DNA of 64,000 nucleotides from NCBI RefSeq assembly GCF_002163625.1, contig NZ_CP020892.1, positions 4,588,001 through 4,652,000 on the forward strand, in the 5' to 3' direction. The notes under the pieces are model-generated. The model saw only the letters and a program-made list of their open reading frames with translations. It was not told the origin of the DNA and did not search any database. Of the stretch, positions 28,078-37,900 are shown piece by piece. This DNA comes from Pseudomonas sp. M30-35. GTDB lineage: Bacteria; Pseudomonadota; Gammaproteobacteria; Pseudomonadales; Pseudomonadaceae. Made by a program: the position numbers and the translations under genes. Every line of letters starts with the position of its first letter. Position 1 is the first letter of the stretch.

Positions 28078-28125
28078 ATTTGATCTGACAGTCCTGCTTA
28101 GAAGTCTACGACTGTCAGGTCAAAT
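28078..28125. terminator. 15-bp inverted repeat between convergent genes
   Basis: ATTTGATCTGACAGT (28078-28092) and ACTGTCAGGTCAAAT (28111-28125) pair with one G-T wobble around an 18-base loop, and a looser pairing extends outwards. It lies between the convergent ABM and quinone oxidoreductase genes and may end both transcripts. There is no strong T run. Confidence 0.5.
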
Positions 28126-28223
28126 TCAATCGCTATCTGCCCCGAACTCCGGGCTTCATAGTTTCATTTAACGGCTACTTTTCGAGCCTGCCTGGCCGGC
28201 CACACAGTCGCCCTCTTCTTGCG

Positions 28224-28850
28224 CTATTGCATGCCACCGGACAGCGATACTGGCGTGCTCATCGCCGCTAGGATTTCACGGCCGATCTGCTCGGCCGCGT
28301 GCAGCACCTGGCCCGAGTCAGCGGTTTCGCTATCCAATAGCAATTTCGAGGTCATCACCTGAGCCCCGCAGTAGTTGAATATCCCATGATCGATCTGCGT
28401 CTTCATTGCCGTCGCATAGCCATGCTTGGCATAGGTCGCCGTATCGGCGCCGCCGATGCCCACCAAGTGAACGCTCAAGTGCGATAGCTTCTTGATCAGG
28501 CCGCTTTGCAGACTGAAGTCGAATGCCCAGCCGTTCGAGAACACACGGTCTATCCATCCCTTCATAAGCGCGGGCATGGCCCACCAGTAAACGGGGAAAA
28601 CCAGTACCAAAGCATCAGCTCGGTCGATTCGGGCTTGCTCCACCCGTACATCGGCAGAGGGCAGTGCTTTTTGGCGGTGTACGGCCAGGTCAGCTGCGGT
28701 GAAGCGGGGGTCAAAGCCTTCCTGTGAGAGGTTGGCTACCTCGAACGTGTGCTTTTGACCTGCCAGGTTTATGCCTCTGGCTATTTGCGCAGCGACGGCG
28801 TGAGACAGTGACTCAGGCTCTGGGTGAGCGACAACGATGAGTGTGTGCAT
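28224..28850 (-). CDS. NAD(P)H-quinone oxidoreductase, flavodoxin-like fold (NQO1/KefF-like)
   Basis: This 208-residue flavoprotein starts MHTLIVVAHPEPESLSHAVA, the FMN/FAD-phosphate loop of the NQO1/MdaB family. It has FPVYWWAMPALMKGWIDRVF, the conserved flavodoxin_2 segment. Members carry out two-electron reduction of quinones or azo/nitro compounds in the cytoplasm. The gene is divergent from a TetR regulator with a large nested palindrome between them, so repression by that regulator is very likely. Confidence 0.9.
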   Translation of the reverse strand: MHTLIVVAHPEPESLSHAVAAQIARGINLAGQKHTFEVANLSQEGFDPRFTAADLAVHRQKALPSADVRVEQARIDRADALVLVFPVYWWAMPALMKGWIDRVFSNGWAFDFSLQSGLIKKLSHLSVHLVGIGGADTATYAKHGYATAMKTQIDHGIFNYCGAQVMTSKLLLDSETADSGQVLHAAEQIGREILAAMSTPVSLSGGMQ

Positions 28851-28891
28851 GTCGAAATCTCCTGAGTAGATTGAACCGCAAGAAAGGCGGC

Positions 28892-28937
28892 TATATACTT
28901 TTAGTAACTTACACCTTTAAGTTACTAATGGTATATA
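28892..28937. promoter_or_regulatory. Nested palindromic operator of the TetR/quinone reductase pair
   Basis: The outer arms are TATATAC (28892-28898) and GTATATA (28931-28937). The inner arms are AGTAACTT (28903-28910) and AAGTTACT (28919-28926). Outer-to-inner spacers are four bases on each side, and the centre is eight bases. The site ends three bases before the TetR start codon, covering the space where both promoters should be. Confidence 0.85.
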
Positions 28938-28940
28938 GCG

Positions 28941-29594
28941 ATGTCAATCACCAAGCAGGGCAATATTGACGGGCAGTCCAAGCCGCGTCGTCGGCTGGCA
29001 AGGGAGGAACGTCTTCGCCAGTTGCTCGACGTGGCCTGGCAAGTGGTCAGCGATGAAGGCACCGAAGCGCTCACGCTCGGCAGGCTTGCCGAACAGGCCG
29101 GGGTGACTAAACCGGTGGTCTATGACCATTTTGCAACCCGCTCTGGATTGCTCGCTGCGCTGTACAAAGACTTCGATCAACGTCAGACATCAATCATGGA
29201 CGCCGCCGTGCAGGCTAGCGAACCGACCTTGTTGAGCCGGGCCACGGTCATCGCTTCGTCTTATGTCGACTGTGTGCTACTCCAAGGCCGGGAGATCCCT
29301 GGCGTTATTGCGGCGTTGGCGAGCACACCGGAGCTGGAAAAAACCAAACGCGAATATGAAGCGGTTTTCCTGAACAAATGCCACACGCTATTTTTGCCCT
29401 TCGTGGGCGCCGGCGAACTGAAATTAGCGAGCCTGCACGCGATGCTGGGGGCTGCCGAAGCACTTTCAGGGGCAGCAGCCAGCGGCGAGATTACAGCCGA
29501 ACAAGCCAAGGATGAATTGTTGGATGTGATCGTTGCAATGGTGGAAAGGAACGCACGAGGGGAGTTACCTAATCGAACGTTAGAGCGTACTTGA
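28941..29594 (+). CDS. TetR-family transcriptional regulator
   Basis: This 217-residue TetR repressor has a helix-turn-helix at about residues 36-65 (LTLGRLAEQAGVTKPVVYDHFATRSGLLAALY) preceded by a basic N-terminus (KPRRRLAREERLRQLLD). The C-terminal half is the helical ligand domain. No Shine-Dalgarno sequence precedes the ATG at 28941. The operator palindrome ends three bases before it, so the message may be leaderless or nearly so. It probably represses itself and the divergent quinone oxidoreductase, with a quinone-like inducer as a reasonable guess. Confidence 0.9.
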   Translation: MSITKQGNIDGQSKPRRRLAREERLRQLLDVAWQVVSDEGTEALTLGRLAEQAGVTKPVVYDHFATRSGLLAALYKDFDQRQTSIMDAAVQASEPTLLSRATVIASSYVDCVLLQGREIPGVIAALASTPELEKTKREYEAVFLNKCHTLFLPFVGAGELKLASLHAMLGAAEALSGAAASGEITAEQAKDELLDVIVAMVERNARGELPNRTLERT

Positions 29595-29789
29595 AGCTGA
29601 TAGCGAGTGGCTGTTTTCGACCGATTCTGTTGAAAAAGTAACCCCTTGCCTGCCCTGCTGCAAAATCTCTGCATTGGCCGGCAGGGAAGCACACAGCATG
29701 AAGGGACAATCACCGGGAGGACAACAACGCCTACTCTACTCGATCAACCTGGAAGACACGTCCCGCCACAACATCGACCAGAGCCGGGC

Positions 29790-30761
29790 TTACGACACCG
29801 TTAGCTTATCTCGCCCCATCTCAGACGATGCAAAGAGCATCCGTATGGCCAGCATTGCGCCTGTCAACACGGCCGTAATACCCAAGGCTTCATACACCGT
29901 TGGCAGGCGTTGCTCAAAACACAATCCAAGTAGGGTCGCGAAAAGGGACTCAAGAGCAATTAGCTGCCCCGAAAGCACCATGGGTAAATAACGAGACGCC
30001 TTGTTCCACGCCCATGCCCCCAATACAGACGACAAAATTGCAATTAGAAACGCCGAGGCATAGAGACCTCCTGCATTGGCAAAGCTGGCTCCTTGGGCGG
30101 GCATTTCAAAAAGACTAAACGCATATCCCAAGGGCAATACCAATATCATGCCGAGCGCGCTCCCGACCATCATGAGCCCTGTCCACGCGCTTGTTGAATA
30201 CAGTGGAATTTTACTCAGCCATTTCTGGTTCAGCACGCTGAACGCTAACCAAAACGCCACGGCACAAACAGAAAAAACGATCCCGATCACGGCGGTGCCT
30301 TGTGGGTTGGATGGGGTGTCGTTAGCGATGATATTGATGAGCAGAAGGCCGAACACCAGCATGGATAAAGGCAATGCCAGCTTTCCCCACGCCAACATCT
30401 TGTTTTGCGCGTTGCCAAGCAGCGCGAGCATCACAGGCACCACCGCGATGAATGCCGGCGTCAGGACAGGACCGCTGATCATGACGCCGCATGCAATGCA
30501 CACGCTGTACCCGAGATAACCGATGGCTCCCAGCGCCAACGCCATCGTTCGCATGGGAGGCGTCAGCCCTCGAAGATTGGCGCGGTCGACGATCATCCAA
30601 ACGACACCGACAACTCCAACAATCACGAATTTAACTGCCAGAAAGTCAAATATGCTGTAGTTCCCCGTGACATAGGGAACGATGAAATTCGAGCTCCAGC
30701 ATAGTGTGGCGAATACCGCAAAAAACACGCCTAGGGCAAATGGATGATCAGATATGTTCAT
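29790..30761 (-). CDS. EamA/DMT-family transporter
   Basis: This 323-residue inner-membrane protein has ten predicted helices in two EamA repeats. It starts MNISDHPFALGVFFAVFATLCWSSNFIVPYV, with the typical W-x-S-x-F of the first repeat; the last repeat has LSGQLIALESLFATLLG. Members export amino acids or other metabolites, and the substrate is unknown. ATG 30761 has GGAG six bases upstream, whereas a TTG at 30773 lies within that site. A divergent LysR gene begins 93 bp away and is the likely regulator. Confidence 0.87.
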   Translation of the reverse strand: MNISDHPFALGVFFAVFATLCWSSNFIVPYVTGNYSIFDFLAVKFVIVGVVGVVWMIVDRANLRGLTPPMRTMALALGAIGYLGYSVCIACGVMISGPVLTPAFIAVVPVMLALLGNAQNKMLAWGKLALPLSMLVFGLLLINIIANDTPSNPQGTAVIGIVFSVCAVAFWLAFSVLNQKWLSKIPLYSTSAWTGLMMVGSALGMILVLPLGYAFSLFEMPAQGASFANAGGLYASAFLIAILSSVLGAWAWNKASRYLPMVLSGQLIALESLFATLLGLCFEQRLPTVYEALGITAVLTGAMLAIRMLFASSEMGRDKLTVS

Positions 30762-30853
30762 AAGCAACTCCAAGGCTGAGTAATCGCAAGCTTGAACGTT
30801 GCCGGATGTATGCTACAAACGAGTTCTCAGCCCGCAATGCATAATCCACGGTT

Positions 30854-31768
30854 ATGAATCTACTCGGTAAATCACTCCCGCCACTCGCTAGCTTGTTGCC
30901 TTTTGAAGCGGCCGCCCGCCTAGGCAGCTTTTCACGAGCAGCTGACGAACTGCATATCACTCAAGCAGCAGTGAGCCGACAGATTCGCGGGCTTGAGGAG
31001 GATCTCGGAGTAACGCTCTTCGATAGACGTAATCGTGCAGTCTTTTTAACGCCACAAGGACAACAGCTAGGGCTTGTTGTGAGTATCGCGTTGAACCAGA
31101 TAGGCTCAGTTGCTGATAACTTGCGAGTTGCGTCCCGCAGGCATCAGGTCGTATTGCTTTCCCAACTTTGTGAGGCGTTCTACTGGCTGATGCCGCGCCT
31201 TTCTCGCTTCCATCAACGCCATCCAGATATCGAGATTCAAGTCGTTACCACTACCCAACCGTTAACGGAGTTCGGTGGCCATTTCGACGTTGCTCTCCAG
31301 AGCACTGGTCGAGCAAGCGGAATAAATCACCTGTTATTCACGGCCTCTGACGAAGTGTTCCCGGTGTGCAGTCCCAACTATCTCAATAGGCATGAAGAAG
31401 CATTGAAAGTCACAGACTTGGTACACCACACGCTCTTGCACCATCGGGCTACGCCTCCTCATCTGATGGAGTGGGACAGTTGGCTAGCCGAGTTCGGTAT
31501 TGTTCTGGATGGGCGCACCCAAAGTCGCTATTTCGACAGTTACCCGATGATGCTCCAAGCAGCAGTGGAAGGACACGGTATTGCCGTCGGCTGGGCTCGA
31601 ACTGCCGGGAGATTGGTTGATAGCGGAGCCTTGACAAGGCCTTGCTCTGAAAGCGTGTTTTTGCCACAAGCGATATCGATTTTTAAACGCCCAGTTATTG
31701 CTGAGCGAAGAGAAACCGAGCATTTGATAGAGTGGCTCAGGAGTGAACTGTTAGAGGAGATAGTTTAG
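30854..31768 (+). CDS. LysR-family transcriptional regulator (GcvA-like)
   Basis: This is a 304-residue LysR regulator. Its helix-turn-helix is at about 22-60 (GSFSRAADELHITQAAVSRQI), within the LPPLASLLPFEAAARLGSFS opening typical of the GcvA branch. The C-terminal effector domain follows. It is divergent from the DMT exporter gene, so it probably switches that exporter on in response to the exported compound. No clear T-N11-A site could be singled out in the 92-bp gap. Confidence 0.9.
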   Translation: MNLLGKSLPPLASLLPFEAAARLGSFSRAADELHITQAAVSRQIRGLEEDLGVTLFDRRNRAVFLTPQGQQLGLVVSIALNQIGSVADNLRVASRRHQVVLLSQLCEAFYWLMPRLSRFHQRHPDIEIQVVTTTQPLTEFGGHFDVALQSTGRASGINHLLFTASDEVFPVCSPNYLNRHEEALKVTDLVHHTLLHHRATPPHLMEWDSWLAEFGIVLDGRTQSRYFDSYPMMLQAAVEGHGIAVGWARTAGRLVDSGALTRPCSESVFLPQAISIFKRPVIAERRETEHLIEWLRSELLEEIV

Positions 31769-32229
31769 GCGCACGCGGCCGCTGCATCTGCAGACGAGTC
31801 AGCACGTCAGCGCTGTCTTAAATTGCCGCACCTCTTCACTGATTACCAGCGCATGCTCGCCCAACCGGATGCTCATTTGGAGGCCGAGCCTAAGCAAGTA
31901 GAGGGTAGCAGGGACCAGCCGATGACTGCAAAAGTCGCCGGGGTGACCATGATGCCAAAGGCATCATTGCAGATAACCGAACTGGGCCAGTCGACCTTGA
32001 AAACGTCCCACTTACCTTAAATGTCTACCGAAAATCGACCTAGCGATGCGGGTGAGTTGTCTGTTTGGGTCCTGATTTCATTTGCACAGCTGAAGCTTGG
32101 ATGACTTGGTGGATACACATAACAATCGAACAGTCGGGGCAGACTAGGATTGTTATGTTTCTAATCAGCAACTCTCGGCCAAAAGCGGACGTCCGAGATG
32201 TAGGACACTGACCAGCATCAGGTCGCGGC
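31769..32229. other. Gene-free junction between exporter and defence modules
   Basis: There is no supported gene. A 65-codon frame at 31823-32020 lacks a ribosome binding site and resembles nothing I know. It contains the perfect palindrome GATGCCAAAGGCATC near 31950. The right part carries an 11-bp perfect inverted repeat (32117-32158) and a junction-type sequence (32175-32193). Confidence 0.5.
32117..32158. repeat. Strong inverted repeat downstream of the PtuB-like gene
   Basis: ACATAACAATC (32117-32127) and GATTGTTATGT (32148-32158) are perfect 11-bp arms around a 20-base interior that itself holds AGTC...GACT. It may act as the minus-strand terminator of the ptuAB-like operon, but there is no T run. 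Confidence 0.6.
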
Positions 32230-32916
32230 CTAGATATGGCCGCCAACTCTAACTTTAAGACCCCAATCAGCTTCGAAACAGTCTCTCGCGGTTCCGACAA
32301 AAGCCTCGACTAAACGACGACGCATGTCTGGGTCATCGTGAAAGGCTGCAATCCAAATACTGAAAAAACCAGACTGCTTCGCAAGGTCGACCACCACCTC
32401 TCGGAAGTCGAGAGTATCGTTGCGCATCAACTTGGCGCGCGTGGCTTGAGCAAGCGTCCACTTCTCTTCACGCTCTAGATAGCGCTTATCTCGATCGGTC
32501 GGTTGTTTGGCGGCAGGCTGGCCGGGATGGCGATCCAACCCTACAAGGTCTATCAAAGCAGCCGCCTTAGCCTCAATTTGAGGGGCGAGCGCTAACGAAG
32601 GTTGAACTATCCCTCCATCTCTATATTCGATGGCAGTAAGAGTGTTGTCTTTGTCCGGCCAAAGAAAGTCATGATTGTTTGTCGGTTTATCGCCTTTGGT
32701 TGAATTACAGTTAACGCAACCAAGAAGAAAGTTGGTCCAATCGGTCGCACGTGCAGCATCTGAGCTTTTCGGAGACACATGCTCTACAGCCAAAAGCGCA
32801 GGGAAGCGACGTTCGCAATAACTGCAATATGAACCAAAGGCATCTTCTAGATCACCAATAGCCTCCTGATACTTTCCATATCTCTTGGGTGCCATCCCCC
32901 TTGTGATAGGCCTCAC
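32230..32916 (-). CDS. ptuB-like: PtuB-like HNH endonuclease (Septu-type defence effector)
   Basis: This 228-residue nuclease-like protein starts MRPITRG. It carries a zinc-supported HNH core: C31-x2-C34 (GSYCSYCE), the catalytic H46 in [10 protein letters not shown]62 in DWTNFLLGC, and C67-x2-C70 ([12 protein letters not shown]). This layout is the one I associate with PtuB, the effector of Septu anti-phage systems and of some retron systems. The gene overlaps the preceding ATPase gene by four bases, matching the PtuA-PtuB operon. It probably cleaves DNA or RNA when PtuA senses infection. A retron reverse transcriptase is absent here. Confidence 0.82.
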
Positions 32917-34373
32917 TGGGCTTTGCCCTCCGTCATTAGAACTTTAAGCAAGGCATGCAACGCGGGGTCTGCTGTAAATGGTTCGCTCGCATCCCGATAG
33001 AGTCTTTCAGCCTCGCGCAACTCGTCGGGGTCTACTTGGTGCGAGTCTTCCGCTTTCGTCTCAAGAAGTGTGAAGTAGCGTTTTGCCGCAGAGCTTAATA
33101 TTTCTGCCCGAACGCTGCGTTGAGGTTGGGAAATGCCTTGAACATCCTCAGCGATATCTTCAAGGCTATTCCCCCCCTCCAAGAGCACCATTGAGGAATG
33201 TGGCTCAATGAATGTAATTCGCTGGCGACCGGCCGCCTGAATCACAAAGGGCGAGTGGGTAGTGGCAATGAACTGGCAGTTGGGGAATATATCCTCCAAA
33301 GCTGGAACAATACGACGTTGCCACTTAGGGTGAAGGTGAACATCGATTTCATCAATAAGGATAATCGCTTCACCTTCGCCAAACGCACCATTCGGCCGGC
33401 TGACATACAGCTGTCTCGCAATGTCAACAAATAGCGAAAACAGCCGCTGCTCTCCGTCGGAAAGCTGATCCAGACTGAGGGTGCCTATTTTGCGCTTGAT
33501 CATGATTCGCGGAGTGAGCTTAACCTCCAGCGAACAAGATGTTAGAAACTCCTGGATGCCCTCTGACGGCAGCTTAATGCCTTGCCAAATCTGACGCAGA
33601 GAGGGCAGGTTCCTGTCAGGGGGCTCGGGTGTCAGGACGACTTTTGCTTGGTCAGGCCAATGGAAAGGCTGTTTTCGCATTCGGTCCTCTTGAAATTTGC
33701 GCATAGCAAAAATTCGAACATGCTTTTGCGTCTCTGCATCCAAGTAACTGTTCTTGTCTTTCCCTCTTGGGGGGACGAGAGAGCAGTCATAAGGCTCGAA
33801 GTGCCAATAGAAAGCACCAATATCAGTAGAGAATGTAGAAAGTACTTTTCCAACAAAATTTCGCACTGACCGACTGTCTCCGAACTGGCGCTCGCTTGCT
33901 TCAGTTGGCCTGTTAGAGAAATCTCTTTCAGCGGCATACAAAAAGGCTTCACTGCTCCGGAGCCGATCGCTGTAATCCTCCCGGACTTTGGGGGCACGTT
34001 TCATTTTCAGTTCGGAACAGATGGCTTCGTTCGACGAGTACAGCAGAATCAGTGGAAGATTCCCTCGAGGAGCTGAACGAGTAGCACGCTCCCAAAGCTT
34101 CTTCTGAAGTTGAAATTTTTCAAGCTTGCCTTCCGCGGGTTGAACCAGCGCACTCACGGCAGCGTCACGCGCTCTCAGCCGAATATCTTTGTCTTCTAGT
34201 CTTGGACGTCGTCTCATTTGCTGTGCGCTACCCAATGCCGCGAGCATGCTGCGAAGGATCGTAGTCTTGCCAGCGCCATTTTCACCTACTAGCAAGTTAA
34301 AACCGGGTTGAAATTCGAAAGTTCGTTGTTCGAACTGGCGAACATTAGTCAAGGCTAGACTGTGTAAATGCAT
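32913..34373 (-). CDS. ptuA-like: PtuA-like AAA/OLD-type ATPase (Septu sensor)
   Basis: This 486-residue ABC/SMC-like ATPase starts [15 protein letters not shown] and has Walker [10 protein letters not shown] at residues 30-38. A long insert follows, then an ABC signature-like LSDGEQRLF, Walker [13 protein letters not shown] (D341, E342) and the H-loop ATTHSPF. Such ATPases pair with an HNH nuclease in Septu. The start is uncertain: ATG 34373 fits the family, while a TTG at 34454 would add 27 residues that look unrelated. It is the first gene of the two-gene minus-strand operon and lies back to back with the giant STAND gene. Confidence 0.82.
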
Positions 34374-34914
34374 AGTCGTGATAGGTCCCAGTTTCTCTGT
34401 GTATCGGAAGTTTAGTGATGGCGGTTGCTCCGCCAAGGATATGGCCGAGCGCAAGTAAGCTTACCGAACGCCCCCATGGTTGCCTACGACTCATCTGCGT
34501 GCGCTCACTCAGGGGAAGGTCCGTCGGATTGCCCGCAGCGCGCGCACGATTATCACCGCAGGCCAGAGATCCGGCGCTCTAGCAACCAATCCAATAAGGT
34601 TTCTACCCCCCCCAGAGCTTCTTATGCAGAAGCCACCAGCGACGGTGATTGTAGTGGTCTACTGATCCCGGACACCCACTTAGGGCGAGAGTGCTCGCCA
34701 TAGAAGGAAAATTATTTATTGGTTGAATCCACAGCTGATGTTAGTCATTCACGACCCATCTCGTGAATGACCGCTCCGATTGGGGCTGGCCAGGCTTCGT
34801 TTCAGAGCAGCGCTCAATGACTTAGCCGCATCTACCGTCTGTTGCTGGACGCCTCGGGTTATGCTGAAGCAGTATTCTTGGTATCAGTTGGCGTCAACTA
34901 CCTAATCCATTCAC
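34374..34914. other. Divergent intergenic region between Septu-like and STAND genes
   Basis: I see no gene here. The region should hold promoters for both defence units. It contains a perfect 11-bp inverted repeat GTCATTCACGA / TCGTGAATGAC with a six-base loop (34744-34771), followed by AATGACCGCT-type sequence resembling the junction element seen elsewhere in the accessory block. A run of eight C residues occurs near 34606. Confidence 0.5.
34744..34771. repeat. Perfect 11-bp inverted repeat in the defence intergenic region
   Basis: GTCATTCACGA (34744-34754), loop CCCATC and TCGTGAATGAC (34761-34771) are perfectly complementary. The repeat lies 143 bp upstream of the STAND gene. It could be an operator, a transcript end or part of a mobile-element scar. 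Confidence 0.65.
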
Positions 34915-37900
34915 ATGGCTCCAAAAATGTCCAAGAAACCGAATCCATCAACCTCTGTAGCTCCAGCAACTGCGCCGGCGGAAGGCGAACGCCGAGCACT
35001 CCGTGGATACATTGGCCAGTACGAGCGGGCGGGCGCTGCCATTTATGCTGCGCTCGAGCGCGACGAGCTGCTCTGGATCGGCGTCGCAGACCGCAACGCG
35101 GGTATTGCCGACGACTTGGTGCTCGGTTTCGATGGGGTGGTGGTCGGTCACCAGTTCAAGACGTCCAAGTTCCCAGGCACTTTCACTGTTGAGACGCTGT
35201 TTACTGGTGCCAACGGCCTGTTGAGGCCCCTGGTTCATGCTTGGCAGTGCCTGCGGAAGGACAACCCGGGAAGCCGGGTCGAGATTCGCCTGGTTGTTAA
35301 TGACTTTCCGTCGATTACTGACAAGCCAGGCGATGGCACGCCGCCCCACAGCGCGGCATTTCTTGAGGAACTCCAACAGCATCCAAATCGGCCGCTAGCG
35401 GATTGGTACACGCAGGAATGGAGTCGACTGATCAACCACCTGCGCCGTGAAGCCGGCCTGGGCGATGACGACTTCGAATTTTTTTTGCACAGCCTCCGTG
35501 TGGTGTGCGGAGCTGCGGCGGACTTCATCCAGTCGCACAAATTGAACGCCGAGCAGGCGCGGCAGGCATCCGAGATTGCAAGCGTACTGCCCAAGCTGGT
35601 CGCCGATGCCCGCGACAAAGACAGGTGGACGCGTGACGAGCTGCTTCGTGAGCTTGGCTGGCGCGATCCCTCCAAGACGCTGCTAATCCACCGGTTCCCA
35701 GTCGGCGCCTATGTTCAGCGCAACCGTGACACTGAGGCCAAGCTGCTAGCCGCGCTGCATGCCGCCGACCAGGGCTACGTCTCACTCATAGGACCGCCTG
35801 GCTCCGGGAAGTCCACTCTCCTGCAGGTTGCGCTGGCCACTGAGGCTAATATCCGGCTCGTTCGCTACTTGGCGTACGTGCCAGGTGCTGCTCAAGGCGT
35901 GGGTCGCGGGGAGGCCGACAACTTCCTGACTGACGTCGGCACGCAGTTACGCAACAGCGGTTTGGTTGGACTTCGTCTTCGCGACGACTCGCTGCATGAG
36001 CGCCGAGAGCAGTTCGGCGTCTTGGTACAGCAGGCTGGTGAACGCTTCGACCGCGACGGGATCCGAACAATCATCGTCGTCGACGGGCTCGACCATGTGC
36101 CTCGCGAAGAGCGGCCGACCAATTCGCTTCTGGGCGAGCTGCCTCTTCCCGCTGCCATCCCCAACGGGGTTGTGTTCATCCTCGGCACGCAGCGGCTGGA
36201 TCTCGCGAATCTGAAGCCCGCAGTAAGAGAGCAAGCGGAGAAAAGCGAGCGACAGGTTCTCATGGGACCTCTCGGCCGCGAGGAGGTCGCCCGGATGGCA
36301 GATGCGCTTGGCCTGCCTGCCGAGATTCCAAGATTGGATCTAAGCAATCTATCGCATGGCCACCCGCTGGCAACGCGCTACTTAATTCATGCGCTGTTGC
36401 ACGCGGACGAAGCCGGCAGTAAGCACCTTCTCAGCGGTGGGATGCCGTTCGACGGCGATATTGAGACCGTGTACACCGCTGCTTGGCGCGAGATCGCAAG
36501 CGATGTCGATGCCATGGACGTGCTGAGCTACATCGCTCGTGCTGAGGCACCTGTGGACCTGCGGCTGCTGGCCACAATGGTCAAGGAGTCCGCGATTGAA
36601 CGCGCTCTGATCGTTGCACGGCACCTGCTCCGTAGTTCATCCCAGGGGTGGAGCGTCTTCCACAACAGCTTTCGGCTGTTCGTCATCGCTCAACCTCGAA
36701 CCCGCCTCGGAAGCGTCGATGCCGAATACTCGCAGCGCGTGTACCGCGACCTCGCCCAGTTGGCGAAGAACGCGCCGCCCGAATCGGCGCAGTACTGGCT
36801 TGAGTTGCGCTACCGCGCCCGTGCCGGCGACGGTGCCGATGTACTTGCGCTAGCTATGCCCGCTCGCTTCAGGCAGCAACTGGCTGACGGGCGTTCTATC
36901 GCCGAGATCCACGCCGATATCCGCCTAGCTCTGCTGGCAGTGCGTGGAACGCACGATGCGACCGCCTTCGCACGGCTGCTGCTGTGTCGTGACGAAGTGG
37001 GACGGCGGGAAACTGCCCTTGAGTACGCCAACCAGCTTCCGCTGGCGATGCTAGCGGTTGGGGACATTGATGCAGCCCTGGCCTTCGTGCAGTACTTCCC
37101 CAGCCAGGGCTACGAGGTCGTCGACGCCCTGTTAGCGCGAGGGGACTTCGAGCGGGCGAAGGAACTGTTTGAAAGCCTCGAGCCACTGTCGCAGCTCCAT
37201 ACGTCCAAGTTCCAGAACCACGGGCACGACCACAACATAACGGAATTCGAGAGGTGGGCAAGGCGCGCCGTCCACTTCCGAGACACCGAGCAGATCCAGA
37301 TAGCGATTGACCACCTCGCCGCAGAGGGGCTACGCCAGCCCGAAAAGGTGGATCCGCAAACTGTCGCCGCGCTGCAACTGCATCTGAGGAGGGAAGCCGC
37401 AGAGGCGATGCTCCTTCAGAAGGTTGGCGCCGATCCACAAGACCTCTGCAGCAAGCTCGGGGTAGCCAACGAAGACAAACCTTCGGTGATGGTTCACGCA
37501 GGTCTTGTGGCCAGTCGGCGTGGCGACGTTGCGCAAGCGCTTGCCCTGTTTGATGCTGCCGCCGCCCTTCCTGGCTTCGTAGAGGTACCCAACGGCTACC
37601 GACGCCGGATGGCACTAATTGCATTCGAAGCTGACCGTCGTGACCTAGCCGAGGCCCTGTTCGACAAGCTGGTCGCACCGATGATCTCTATGTGCGACGA
37701 CGAGACGGACCTGGCTGGGCTGGGTAATCTGGTCGGTGCGGTGATGCATCACGCGAGGCTTTGCACGCTGCTCAATAAGCCGCTGCCAAGCGCGACACCG
37801 TCGAAGCACACCTTCCTTCATCCGTTCCAGCAGCACGCCTCGACGATAGGCGTGCTTCTAGGTCGCGCCGCCATCGACAACGCGTCCGTGCCGGCCGGCA

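Noticed and set aside
31823..32020. 65-codon gene between LysR and the Septu-like operon
   Set aside because: No ribosome binding site, no family resemblance and odd composition.
36896..37678. 260-codon antisense gene inside the STAND gene
   Set aside because: Long antisense frames are expected in GC-rich coding DNA; it has no start signal or domain and the plus-strand gene is clearly coding.
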